DNA from: Paraflavitalea pollutisoli
Lineage (GTDB): Bacteria; Bacteroidota; Bacteroidia; Chitinophagales; Chitinophagaceae
DNA: 64,000 bases
NCBI RefSeq assembly: GCF_029360705.1
Contig: NZ_JARKMX010000008.1
Span: 3,603,479-3,667,478 of the forward strand
Direction: 5' to 3'
The notes below the pieces were generated by a model. That model did not search any database and had not been told where the DNA came from. It saw only the letters and a program-made list of their open reading frames with translations. The stretch's first letter is position 1, and each line of letters opens with the position of its first letter. The position numbers and the translations under genes are program-made. Below are positions 16,521 through 25,779 of the stretch, one piece after another.

Positions 16521-17552
16521 ATGGAAAAGGAGAAAGAAGTTACTATATATGACCTTGCCCGCAAGCTGAACATCTCGATAGCGACCGTCAGCCGTGCGCT
16601 GAAAGACGACCCTGTCGTCAGCAAAAAAACCAAGAAAAAGATCTTCGAACTTGCCGAAGAGATGGGCTATCGCTCCAATCACTTTGCCCGTAACCTGCGC
16701 AATAAACGTACCGATACCATCGGTGTGATCGTACCCCGGTTGAATAGTTATTTCATGAGTACCGTAATTGCCGGTATCGAGAACGTCGCCAACAATGAAG
16801 GCTTCAACCTCATCATCAGCCAGTCATCGGAATCGGCCCAGAAAGAAATGAACAGTGTGAAAACGATGTTCAATAACCGCGTAGATGGATTGCTGGTTTC
16901 ACTGGCCTATGATACAGAGGATATCACGCACTTCGAAACCCTCTACCGCAAGAATATACCAGTTATCTTCTTTGACCGGGTAGCCGAACAGGACATGTGT
17001 ACCAATGTACTGATCGATAATCGCCGCGCCGCCTACGAGGCCACCAAACACCTGATTCAGCAAGGCTGTAAACGCATTGCTCATATCACGGCCACGCCAA
17101 AAAGGAATGTGTACATCGATCGCCTGGAAGGGTACAAACGGGCGTTGGCCGAATTCGACCTCCCTTTCAGCAATGACCAATTGATCATCGGCAACCTGAG
17201 CCAGGAAGACGGCGCCCTCGCGGCAGCACAAATACTGGCCATACCAGAACGCCCTGATGGAATTTTTGTAGCAAACGATAACAGCGCGGTGGGCTGCATG
17301 CTGGCCTTGAAACAAGCGGGCATACGAATACCCGAGGACATTGCCTTCGTCGGATTCAACAACGACCCGGTGTCGAAAGTAGTAGAGCCCAACCTGACCA
17401 CCATCAACTATCCGGGTTATGAAATGGGAGAAGTAGCTGCCCGTAACCTGATTAATCACCTGACCGGCATTGCCACCATCACTTCTACCAATACCATTCT
17501 GCTGCGTTCGGAACTGGTGGTGCGTGGCTCTTCGTTAAAAAATAAAACCTGA
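16521..17552 (+). CDS. LacI/GalR-family transcriptional regulator
   Basis: 343 residues, normal length. N-terminal helix-turn-helix with hinge (VTIYDLARKLNISIATVSRALKDDPVVSKKTKKKI, residues 7-41, then GYRSNHFARNLRNKRTDTIGVIVP), followed by a periplasmic-binding-protein-like sensor domain (70-330: VDGLLVSLAYDT, IPVIFFDRV, GCKRIAHIT, RPDGIFVANDNSAVGCMLALKQAGIRIPEDIAFVGFNND). It is the first gene of the glucuronoxylan operon and most likely controls it, responding to a sugar acid or a xylo-/glucurono-oligosaccharide (inference). Operator-like sites stand directly in front of it. The next gene starts 35 bases after its stop. Confidence 0.93.
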   Translation: MEKEKEVTIYDLARKLNISIATVSRALKDDPVVSKKTKKKIFELAEEMGYRSNHFARNLRNKRTDTIGVIVPRLNSYFMSTVIAGIENVANNEGFNLIISQSSESAQKEMNSVKTMFNNRVDGLLVSLAYDTEDITHFETLYRKNIPVIFFDRVAEQDMCTNVLIDNRRAAYEATKHLIQQGCKRIAHITATPKRNVYIDRLEGYKRALAEFDLPFSNDQLIIGNLSQEDGALAAAQILAIPERPDGIFVANDNSAVGCMLALKQAGIRIPEDIAFVGFNNDPVSKVVEPNLTTINYPGYEMGEVAARNLINHLTGIATITSTNTILLRSELVVRGSSLKNKT

Positions 17553-17587
17553 TGGATGGGCCCTGCCCCTCCACCCTGCTGCCCCAT

Positions 17588-19735
17588 ATGAAAAAGACGT
17601 TGTGCACCCTGCTGTTTTTTGTGCTGTTGTATCCGCTACTCGCTGAAGACGGATACCGCCTCTGGCTTCGCTATGAGAAGATCGACAACAACTCCCTGCT
17701 GCAGACCTACCGGGCTGCTATCAACTCCATACAGGTTACCGGCAATAGTGCTGTCATTGCCAGCGCCCGGCAAGAACTGCTGACGGGGTTGCAAGGACTG
17801 CTGGGTAAATCTGTTACCCAATCCCCGTCTCCAGGCACAGGAAACATTCTCGCAGGCACCTGGCAACAAAATGCCCTCCTCCGCACGCTGATACCAGCTG
17901 ACCACATGAAGGCCACGGGCAAAGAAGGGTTTGTGATCCGTACCGTTCGTTATCAGCAAAAACGGGTTATAGTCATTGCGGCCAATGAAGACGCTGGTGT
18001 ACTGTATGGCGTATTCAACTTCCTGCGGTTGTTACAAACGCAACAACCGATCAGTAACCTATCGATCACCAGCGCCCCTACCATTCAATTGCGCCTGCTC
18101 AATCACTGGGACAACCTGGACCGTACAGTGGAACGAGGCTACGCAGGTTTCTCCATCTGGGACTGGCACCGGTTACCCGGCTATACTGATCCTCGTTACA
18201 CGGACTATGCGCGCGCCAATGCCTCTATCGGCATCAATGGCACCGTGCTCACCAATGTCAATGCGAATGCGCGCATCCTGAGTCCTGAATACCTCGAAAA
18301 AGTTGCCGCGCTCGCCCATATTTTCCGCCGCTACGGTATCAAGGTTTACCTGACCGCCCGGTTCAGTGCACCTGTAGAAGCTGGTGGCCTGAAAACAGCC
18401 GACCCGCTGGACCCTACCGTGCAGGCCTGGTGGAAAGAAAAGGCGACCGAGATCTACCGCTATGTACCGGATTTTGGTGGGTTCCTGGTAAAGGCCAATT
18501 CGGAAGGACAGCCCGGACCACAAAACTATCACCGCACCCATGCAGATGGCGCCAACATGCTGGCGGATGCTGTAGCCCCGCATGGCGGTATCGTGATGTG
18601 GCGTGCCTTCGTTTACAGCAACGAGAAACCAGACGATCGCTTCAAGCAAGCCTACAATGAATTCAAACCCCTCGATGGGCAGTTCCGCAAGAACGTAGTC
18701 GTGCAAGTCAAGAACGGCCCCATCGACTTTCAACCCAGGGAACCGTTTCATCCCTTGTTTGGTGCCATGCCGGCGACACCCCTGATGATGGAATTTCAGA
18801 TCACCCAGGAATACCTCGGCTTTGCCACCAACCTGGTTTATCTGGCACCTCTCTTTAAAGAGTGCCTCGACAGCGACACTTATGCAAAAGGAAAGGGTTC
18901 GACAGTAGCTAAAGTGATCGATGGATCACTGGAAGACCATCCGATATCGGGCATTGCCGGGGTGGCCAATATTGGCAACGACATCAACTGGTGTGGTCAT
19001 CCATTCGCCGCAGCCAACTGGTATGCCTTTGGCCGGCTCGCCTGGAACCCTCAGCTTCCATCGGACGAAATAGCCAACGAATGGATTCGGCAGACCTTCT
19101 CCAACAATGCCACTTTTGTGCAATCGACCAGCCGCTTCATGATGGCCTCCCGGGAAAATACGGTTCGCTACATGACACCACTTGGTCTGCACCATATCAT
19201 GGGCAACAGTCACCATTACGGTCCTGCGCCCTGGACCAACAAAGCACAACGCGCCGACTGGGATCCCATTTATTATCACCGCGCCGACTCTACCGGTATC
19301 GGGTTCGACAGAACAGCTGCCGGCAGCAATGCACTCGCGCAATACAGCCCAGACCTACGTCGGCAATACGAGAACCTGAAAGACTGTCCGGATAATTACC
19401 TGCTGTGGTTTCACCGGGTACCGTGGACCTACCGCCTATCGTCGGGCAAAACAGTTTGGGAGGCACTCTGTACCGAGTACCAGGCAGGCGTATCGGCGGT
19501 GCGCGATATGCAAAAGACCTGGAATGGGTTAAAGCCGTATATAGATGCAGCACGTTTCGAAGAGGTACAGCAACTAATGGCTGTACAGGAAAAAGAAGCA
19601 GTGTGGTGGCGCAATGCCTGCCTGCTGTATTTCCAGACTTACTCCCGTATGCCTTTTCCGGCAGGTGTTGAACAGCCGGATCAAACCCTGGAGTATTACA
19701 AAAGTCTGCGGTTCCCGTATGCACCCGGCATCTGA
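17588..19735 (+). CDS. aguA: GH67 alpha-glucuronidase
   Basis: 715 residues from ATG 17588 (MKKTLCTLLFFVLLYPLLA signal peptide); the frame is open 12 codons further upstream. GH67 enzymes remove (4-O-methyl-)glucuronic acid from the non-reducing end of glucuronoxylo-oligosaccharides. Catalytic positions are recognisable: Glu306 in ANSEGQPGP (acid), and Asp380 in KNGPIDFQPREPFHPLFG with Glu408 in EFQITQEYLG (activating pair). Their spacing (74 and 28) agrees with known GH67 enzymes. The signal peptide places it in the periplasm. The gene lies 35 bases after lacI and 73 before the SDR gene, with no terminator. It complements the GH115 enzyme downstream, which acts on internal substitutions. Confidence 0.95.
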   Translation: MKKTLCTLLFFVLLYPLLAEDGYRLWLRYEKIDNNSLLQTYRAAINSIQVTGNSAVIASARQELLTGLQGLLGKSVTQSPSPGTGNILAGTWQQNALLRTLIPADHMKATGKEGFVIRTVRYQQKRVIVIAANEDAGVLYGVFNFLRLLQTQQPISNLSITSAPTIQLRLLNHWDNLDRTVERGYAGFSIWDWHRLPGYTDPRYTDYARANASIGINGTVLTNVNANARILSPEYLEKVAALAHIFRRYGIKVYLTARFSAPVEAGGLKTADPLDPTVQAWWKEKATEIYRYVPDFGGFLVKANSEGQPGPQNYHRTHADGANMLADAVAPHGGIVMWRAFVYSNEKPDDRFKQAYNEFKPLDGQFRKNVVVQVKNGPIDFQPREPFHPLFGAMPATPLMMEFQITQEYLGFATNLVYLAPLFKECLDSDTYAKGKGSTVAKVIDGSLEDHPISGIAGVANIGNDINWCGHPFAAANWYAFGRLAWNPQLPSDEIANEWIRQTFSNNATFVQSTSRFMMASRENTVRYMTPLGLHHIMGNSHHYGPAPWTNKAQRADWDPIYYHRADSTGIGFDRTAAGSNALAQYSPDLRRQYENLKDCPDNYLLWFHRVPWTYRLSSGKTVWEALCTEYQAGVSAVRDMQKTWNGLKPYIDAARFEEVQQLMAVQEKEAVWWRNACLLYFQTYSRMPFPAGVEQPDQTLEYYKSLRFPYAPGI

Positions 19736-19808
19736 TCCGGCGGCGACAACAATCATGAGATTAACTGACTGGTATAAAGATCAATCTAGCAAGAAATACT
19801 AACGACCA

Positions 19809-20561
19809 ATGGAAACAACCAAACAACAGCAACTAGCGATCATAACAGGTGGAGGTTCGGGTATCGGACTGGCCATTGCACAGAAATTTGTGGACGCCGG
19901 GATCCTAACGATCATCGTAGGACGGGATCAGGAGAAACTGAACCAGGCCCAGGCAACGCTGGGCAGCCTGTGCATTCCCCTGCAATGCGACCTGACCAAT
20001 CTTGCCGCCATACCAGCCCTCGTGCAACAGGTATTGCAACAATATGGCCGTATCGATATCCTGGTGAACAATGCAGGTATCAATATGAAGAAAGAGTTTA
20101 CAGAGGTCAGCGATGACGATTTTCAACGCATCATCAAGACCAATGTTACTGCCGTGTTCGCCCTATCCAGAGAAGTCGTGAAATACATGATGAGCAACGG
20201 AGGCGGTTCCATCATCAACATCAGCTCGATGGCATCGCAGTATGGCATTCCCAAAGTGATCGCCTATACGGCATCGAAATCAGCTATTGAAGGCATGACG
20301 AAGGCCATGGCCGTGGAATTGTCGCCCAAAGGTATCCGGGTGAATTGCATTGCCCCTGGATTTATTGCTACGGATATGTCGGCCAAGGCGCTCAACGATG
20401 ATCCCGAAAGAAAACACAAGGCACTCGACCGTACCCCCATGGGGCAACTGGGCGCTCCTGCCGATATCGGCGACGCGGCCCTGTTCCTGGCATCTGATGC
20501 GGCCCGATACATCACAGGAGTGGTATTGCCGGTAGATGGCGGCAACTCCATCGGATTCTAG
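19809..20561 (+). CDS. SDR-family oxidoreductase, probable D-mannonate (fructuronate) oxidoreductase
   Basis: 250 residues, cytoplasmic. Classical short-chain dehydrogenase: TGGGSGIG (13-20) for the dinucleotide, NNAG (87-90), Ser139/140 in NISS, Tyr153-x3-Lys157 in YTASK, and the C-terminal PVDGGNSIGF. By sequence alone it resembles FabG-type 3-oxoacyl or sugar reductases. Its position between two alpha-glucuronidases, opposite uxuA, makes the fructuronate/mannonate step the best guess, since many Bacteroidota use an SDR in place of the UxuB family. That assignment is inference; a gluconate or other sugar dehydrogenase is possible. Confidence 0.8.
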   Translation: METTKQQQLAIITGGGSGIGLAIAQKFVDAGILTIIVGRDQEKLNQAQATLGSLCIPLQCDLTNLAAIPALVQQVLQQYGRIDILVNNAGINMKKEFTEVSDDDFQRIIKTNVTAVFALSREVVKYMMSNGGGSIINISSMASQYGIPKVIAYTASKSAIEGMTKAMAVELSPKGIRVNCIAPGFIATDMSAKALNDDPERKHKALDRTPMGQLGAPADIGDAALFLASDAARYITGVVLPVDGGNSIGF

Positions 20562-20628
20562 GCATCTTGTTCTTAGCTGGTATCATCCCTTTTATTGCAA
20601 GCCGGCCGGCAGGCCGTAACGACTACAT

Positions 20629-23202
20629 ATGAAAAAGCTTTTCCTTTTACTATGCCTGATGGCAGGTGCCGGGGCCATTTTGCAGGCGCAACCACTGGTA
20701 AGCCCCATGGCTTCCCCGGCGGCCTTTCCCCTGGTTGCGGGTAAACATGCCGCCACGATTTATGTGGACGCCGACGACTACCCTGTTGTGCGCAAGGCGG
20801 CGACGTTGTTGCAGGAAGACATCCTGCGGGTAACCGGTATTCAGCCAGCCATCGTACACGAGATACCCGCGAAAGCCGAACGCCTCATACTGATTGGTAC
20901 AGCTGGTAAGGCTGCGATATTGGATCGGATCAAACGCAGCTTTTCAACCCATCCGTTAACGGGTAAATGGGAAGCCTATCAGTGGAGCATACTGCAACAG
21001 GCATTGCCAGGCATCCGGCAAACACTGGTGATTGCCGGTAGCGACCGACGGGGCACGGCTTATGGCGTGATGGAATTGTCGAAAGCGATGGGTGTATCAC
21101 CGTGGTACTGGTGGGCCGATGTACCGGTGAAACAACAACCGGAGCTCTACCTGGCCAATAAAACATACGCTGTACAAGCACCTGCTGTCAAATACCGCGG
21201 TATTTTCATCAACGACGAGGCCCCTGCCCTCTCTGGCTGGAGTAAGGAAAAGTTCGGCGGCTTCAACCACGCCTTCTATGAGAAGGTGTTTGAACTGATG
21301 TTACGGCTTCGGTCCAACTATCTATGGCCAGCCATGTGGGGCAACGCTTTTTACGATGACGACAGCCTCAACATCAAATCAGCCGACGAATACGCTATTG
21401 TAATAGGTACCTCGCACCATGAACCGTTGATGCGTGCGCATGACGAATGGCGGAGATATGGCAAAGGCAAATGGAATTACGACAGTAATGCCATACAATT
21501 GAAGAACTTCTGGCGTGGGGGGATGCAACGTGCTACCAATGAAAAGATCGTCAGCGTTGGCATGCGGGGAGATGGTGATGAACCAATGAGCCGGGAAACT
21601 GCCACGGCACTGCTGGAAAGGATCGTCAGCGACCAGCGTCAGATAATAGCAGACGTCACCAACAAACCCGCCAACGAAACACCCCAGCTGTGGGCACTGT
21701 ACAAAGAAGTACAGGACTACTACGATAAAGGCATGCGTGTGCCTGACGATGTGACCCTACTATTGTGTGATGACAACTGGGGCAATATCCGCCGGCTTCC
21801 TGCTCTGACTGATAAACCACGCCAGGGCGGCTATGGCATCTATTATCATTTCGACTACGTGGGTGGACCGCGCAACTACAAATGGATCAACACCAATAAT
21901 ATTGCCCGTGTTTGGGAGCAGATGCACCTGGCCTGGGAGCATAAGGTTCGCGACATCTGGATTGTGAACGTAGGCGATATCAAGCCGATGGAATTCCCGA
22001 TCTCCTTCTTTATCGACTACGCCTGGGATCCGACTGCTATTGGCCCCAACGACCTGCAACGCTACACAGAACAGTGGGTAGCGCAGCAATTTGGTGCGCA
22101 ACAAGCGAAGCCCATAGCAAAGGTCTTGAGTCAATACGCACAGTTCATCAGCCGCAGAAAGCCGGAGTTGCTGGACACCAGTACCTTCCACCCCGTCAAT
22201 TACCGCGAAGCAGAAATAGTCAACAAGGATTTCGATTCATTATTAGTAACTGCGAGAAAAATCAAAGCAACACTCAAAGCAAACCAACAGGACGGCTATT
22301 ATCAACTGGTACTTCACCCCATCGAGGCCATGGCCAACCTTTACCAACTATATTACGCGGTTGCCAAAAACAATGCTGCCGCCACGTGTAAAGACTGGCC
22401 ACAAGCCAATCTCTGGGCCGGCTTAGCCCGCAAATTTTACCAAACAGATTCCATGATCACCGTTTCCTACCACACCATGGGCGATGGCAAGTGGAACCAT
22501 ATGATGGATCAAACCCATATCGGGTACACCTACTGGCAGCAACCACCCGTCAATAAAATGCCTGCAGTCATTGAGCGTACAGACGGTACCAAAGACAAGG
22601 CCTGTGCGATGGATCTGATTCCCGCGCCCAGGACAGCTGTTGCACAAATCCCCGCATCCTTGCGTGGTAACTACTTTTATGAGCAAGGAGGCTATGTATC
22701 TATGGAAGCTGCGCACTATACACAAGCTATCAATAGCCATGGCATTCAATGGACCTTACTTCCCAACCATGGCCGTACCGGTGATGCGATCACTCCTTTT
22801 CCGGTAACAGCCTCAACGCAACAACCAGGAGGCAACAGCCCTCATTTGCAATATGAGTTTTATACCTACTCGGAGTCTGCCCCCAGCCTGCAGGTATATT
22901 GCTCCCCTACTCTCAATCTCAGCAATTCAGCAACAGGTCTGCAATACGCGGTCTCGATAGACGACGAGGCACCCCAGCTCGTCAGCATCAACAAAGACGA
23001 TAACGTAAACAGGACCTGGGACCAATGGGTAGCCAATAACATCATTGTCAAAACGACCAAACATGCTCTGCTGAAACCTGGCAAGCATACCTTGAAATAC
23101 TGGATGGTAGACCCCGCGGTCGTTTTGCAAAAACTGGTGATCGACCTGGGAGGATTGAAACCCTCTTACCTCGGCCCTCCTGAAACAAGACGTATACGCT
23201 GA
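20629..23202 (+). CDS. GH115 alpha-glucuronidase
   Basis: 857 residues with signal peptide (MKKLFLLLCLMAGAGAILQAQ). GH115 enzymes remove (4-O-methyl-)glucuronic acid from both terminal and internal xylose units of polymeric glucuronoxylan, unlike GH67. Family features: an N-terminal alpha/beta domain (RLILIGTAGK, TLVIAGSDRRGTAYGVMELSKAMGVSPWYWWADVPV), the barrel with YRGIFINDEAPALSGW, LRLRSNYLWPAMWGNAF, GTSHHEPLMRAHDEW and VTLLLCDDNWGNIRRLP, a helical part, and a C-terminal beta domain from about residue 680 (GGYVSMEAAHYTQAI). The length is normal. Gaps to both neighbours are about 70 bases, in one operon with lacI. Confidence 0.95.
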   Translation: MKKLFLLLCLMAGAGAILQAQPLVSPMASPAAFPLVAGKHAATIYVDADDYPVVRKAATLLQEDILRVTGIQPAIVHEIPAKAERLILIGTAGKAAILDRIKRSFSTHPLTGKWEAYQWSILQQALPGIRQTLVIAGSDRRGTAYGVMELSKAMGVSPWYWWADVPVKQQPELYLANKTYAVQAPAVKYRGIFINDEAPALSGWSKEKFGGFNHAFYEKVFELMLRLRSNYLWPAMWGNAFYDDDSLNIKSADEYAIVIGTSHHEPLMRAHDEWRRYGKGKWNYDSNAIQLKNFWRGGMQRATNEKIVSVGMRGDGDEPMSRETATALLERIVSDQRQIIADVTNKPANETPQLWALYKEVQDYYDKGMRVPDDVTLLLCDDNWGNIRRLPALTDKPRQGGYGIYYHFDYVGGPRNYKWINTNNIARVWEQMHLAWEHKVRDIWIVNVGDIKPMEFPISFFIDYAWDPTAIGPNDLQRYTEQWVAQQFGAQQAKPIAKVLSQYAQFISRRKPELLDTSTFHPVNYREAEIVNKDFDSLLVTARKIKATLKANQQDGYYQLVLHPIEAMANLYQLYYAVAKNNAAATCKDWPQANLWAGLARKFYQTDSMITVSYHTMGDGKWNHMMDQTHIGYTYWQQPPVNKMPAVIERTDGTKDKACAMDLIPAPRTAVAQIPASLRGNYFYEQGGYVSMEAAHYTQAINSHGIQWTLLPNHGRTGDAITPFPVTASTQQPGGNSPHLQYEFYTYSESAPSLQVYCSPTLNLSNSATGLQYAVSIDDEAPQLVSINKDDNVNRTWDQWVANNIIVKTTKHALLKPGKHTLKYWMVDPAVVLQKLVIDLGGLKPSYLGPPETRRIR

Positions 23203-23272
23203 ATCGTTCCGTAAGACCAGACGGCCTCCCGTCAACATACCCGATCCATTTACTCAATCTTCAAAACTTGCT

Positions 23273-25657
23273 ATGATGAAGTCACCTTTCCTGTGTACCC
23301 TCACCGTCCTATTTTCGGTTGCCCTGAGTGCACAGCCTGGCAGGATTTCGCGCACCGATAGTCTGCGGCTCGACAGCCTGCGCAAAGCCACACAACTTGA
23401 TTACCAGCAAATGCTACAGGCGCTGTCGATCACGGCCACACGTCCGGGACCGTCCGGCAATCCGCAGGCACCCAATGCCGCCAACAGTGATGAAGCGAAA
23501 GCATCATCCTATAAAGAACTCCCCGATCCCCTCAAGCTACAGAATGGTCAGCCGGTTACCACGGCCGCTACCTGGTGGAGCCAGCGCCGCCCCGAGATCG
23601 TGGCCGCCTTCGACCAGGAAATGTATGGACACACCCCTTCCAATACACCGGGTGTTGCCTGGGAAATAACGGAAACCATCAACGAGGTGAAAGGCGATAT
23701 AGCCGTCATCACTAAGAAGCTGGTAGGGCATGTCGACAATTCATCCTGGCCCTCCATCAAAGTAGATATACAATTATCATTGACCACGCCAGCCAATGCC
23801 AAAGGACCTGTACCTGTCATCATGGAATTTGGATTCAACTTCCCTCCAGGATTCAATCCCCCTCGTGACACTTCCAGGAATGCGCCCCCCAACTGGCAAC
23901 AGCAATTACTCGCCAAGGGATGGGGATATGCTGTACTGGTTCCCACCAGCTACCAGGCAGACAATGGGGCCGGTTTAACACAAGGCATTATCGGATTGGT
24001 CAATAAAGGGCAACACCGCAAACCCGGTGACTGGGGTACCCTCAAGGCCTGGGCATGGGGAGCCAGCCGCGCGCTCGATTATCTACAAACAGATAAAGCC
24101 GTCGACGCAAACCGCGTAGGGATAGAGGGACTTTCAAGATATGGCAAAGCAGCGCTGGTCACGATGGCTTACGATAGCCGTTTTGCGATCGGCTTCATCG
24201 GTTCTTCGGGTGCCGGTGGCGCCAAGATCCTCCGCCGTGTATTTGGAGAACAGGTAGAGAACCTCGCTTCATCCGGTGAATACCATTGGTTCGCCGGCAA
24301 TTTCATTAAATATGCAGGTCCGCTCACCCCCAACGACCTTCCCGTCGATGCCCATGAGCTCATTGCCCTCTGCGCACCACGCCCTGTGTTTATCAGCGTA
24401 GGATCGCCCCAGGTAGAAGGCAACTGGATCGATGGTCGGGGTATGTTCATCGCTACTGTACATGCAGGCCCGGTTTACAAATTACTGGGCAAAAAGGACC
24501 TTGGCAGTAATGAAATGCCTCCGCAGGAAACCGGCATGACCGATGGTGACCTGGCTTTCCGGCAACACGCGGGTGGACACACGACAGGCCCCAACTGGGC
24601 TTATTTCATCCCCTTTGCTGCCCGCTATTTCGACAACGCGATCGCTCAAAATGCCAAAGGACTGAAAGACTATTATCAATCCTATTTCCCCATTGGCGTT
24701 GCCGTTTCCCCACGCGCTATAAGGTCAGAAGAAGCTGGACTTATTCTGCAACAATTCAATAGCCTGACACCCGAGAACGCGATGAAGATGGGGCCTATCC
24801 ATCCGCGGGAAAATGATTTCAACTGGCGCGATGCCGATTCCATCGTAGCCTTTGCGCAAAGAAACAAACTGAAATTACGGGGTCATACACTTTGCTGGCA
24901 CAATCAAACACCCGCCTGGCTATTTGTCGACAACCAAGGTAAACCGGTCAGCAAAGAAGTATTACTCGATCGATTGAAAAAACATATTACTGCTGTAGTC
25001 ACCCGCTACAAAGGTCAGATCTATGCCTGGGACGTCGTGAATGAAGTTATTTCTGACAAGCCCGATGAATACCTGCGCAATTCGCCCTGGCTTCAGATCG
25101 CGGGAGAGGAATACATTGCCAAAGCCTTCCAGTGGGCGCACGAAGCCGATCCAAAAGCGAAGTTGTTTTATAACGACTATGATGAGATCAACAGCGTCAA
25201 ACGTGCCAAGATCATCCGCCTCATTAAATCTTTACAGGCAAAAGGCATCCCCATTCATGGCATTGGCCTTCAGGGACACTGGGCCATCAACGAACCCTCC
25301 ACAGCACAACTCGACAGTACGCTGCGTGATTTCGCCGACTTGAAGTTGTCGATACAGGTCACTGAACTTGACATCTCCATATACCCCAAAGAACACAACG
25401 CAAGACCCAGAAGACCTGAAGATGCCAACAACAGCTTCACTCCCGAAAGAGAACAACAACAAGCGGAAAAATACAAGATGGCCTTCGACCTATTCAGGAA
25501 GTATGGCAAACAAATTACCGGCGTAACCTTCTGGAATATCTCGGATCGCAACAGCTGGCTGGACAATTTCCCTGTTACAGGTCGTAAAGATTACCCGTTG
25601 TTGTTTGACAAAAACCTACAACCGAAGCCAGTATATCAGCAGGTCATCAACTTCTGA
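23273..25657 (+). CDS. Bifunctional CE15 glucuronoyl esterase - GH10 endo-xylanase
   Basis: 794 residues with signal peptide (ends near SALSAQ, residue 21). Residues about 80-455 form a CE15 alpha/beta hydrolase: nucleophile Ser288 in GLSRYGK and His436 in HAGGHTTGPNW; such enzymes cut the ester between glucuronic acid on xylan and lignin alcohols. Residues about 465-794 are a GH10 xylanase: RGHTLCWHNQTPAW, acid/base Glu591 in WDVVNEV and nucleophile Glu698 in VTELDISI, with WNISDRNSWL near the end. No linker of note separates the domains, and no carbohydrate-binding module is visible. It is the last gene of the operon and ends at a strong terminator. The enzyme couples release of xylan from lignin with backbone cutting. 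Confidence 0.93.
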   Translation: MMKSPFLCTLTVLFSVALSAQPGRISRTDSLRLDSLRKATQLDYQQMLQALSITATRPGPSGNPQAPNAANSDEAKASSYKELPDPLKLQNGQPVTTAATWWSQRRPEIVAAFDQEMYGHTPSNTPGVAWEITETINEVKGDIAVITKKLVGHVDNSSWPSIKVDIQLSLTTPANAKGPVPVIMEFGFNFPPGFNPPRDTSRNAPPNWQQQLLAKGWGYAVLVPTSYQADNGAGLTQGIIGLVNKGQHRKPGDWGTLKAWAWGASRALDYLQTDKAVDANRVGIEGLSRYGKAALVTMAYDSRFAIGFIGSSGAGGAKILRRVFGEQVENLASSGEYHWFAGNFIKYAGPLTPNDLPVDAHELIALCAPRPVFISVGSPQVEGNWIDGRGMFIATVHAGPVYKLLGKKDLGSNEMPPQETGMTDGDLAFRQHAGGHTTGPNWAYFIPFAARYFDNAIAQNAKGLKDYYQSYFPIGVAVSPRAIRSEEAGLILQQFNSLTPENAMKMGPIHPRENDFNWRDADSIVAFAQRNKLKLRGHTLCWHNQTPAWLFVDNQGKPVSKEVLLDRLKKHITAVVTRYKGQIYAWDVVNEVISDKPDEYLRNSPWLQIAGEEYIAKAFQWAHEADPKAKLFYNDYDEINSVKRAKIIRLIKSLQAKGIPIHGIGLQGHWAINEPSTAQLDSTLRDFADLKLSIQVTELDISIYPKEHNARPRRPEDANNSFTPEREQQQAEKYKMAFDLFRKYGKQITGVTFWNISDRNSWLDNFPVTGRKDYPLLFDKNLQPKPVYQQVINF

Positions 25658-25689
25658 ACCATAAGTTCGTCTTTCTGACACACTCATAA

Positions 25690-25721
25690 AAAACAGGAAA
25701 GGATCACTCCTTTCCTGTTTT
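25690..25721. terminator. Bidirectional intrinsic terminator between CE15-GH10 and the RND operon
   Basis: AAAACAGGAAAGG (25690-25702) and CCTTTCCTGTTTT (25709-25721) form a 13-bp stem with a 6-base loop. A/T runs flank both sides, so it can end both convergent transcripts. Confidence 0.9.
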
Positions 25722-25779
25722 GCTGTTCCGTCAGCCCCGGAACAACCATGTCGCCCGAAGGCTACTTATTCATTTTCCA

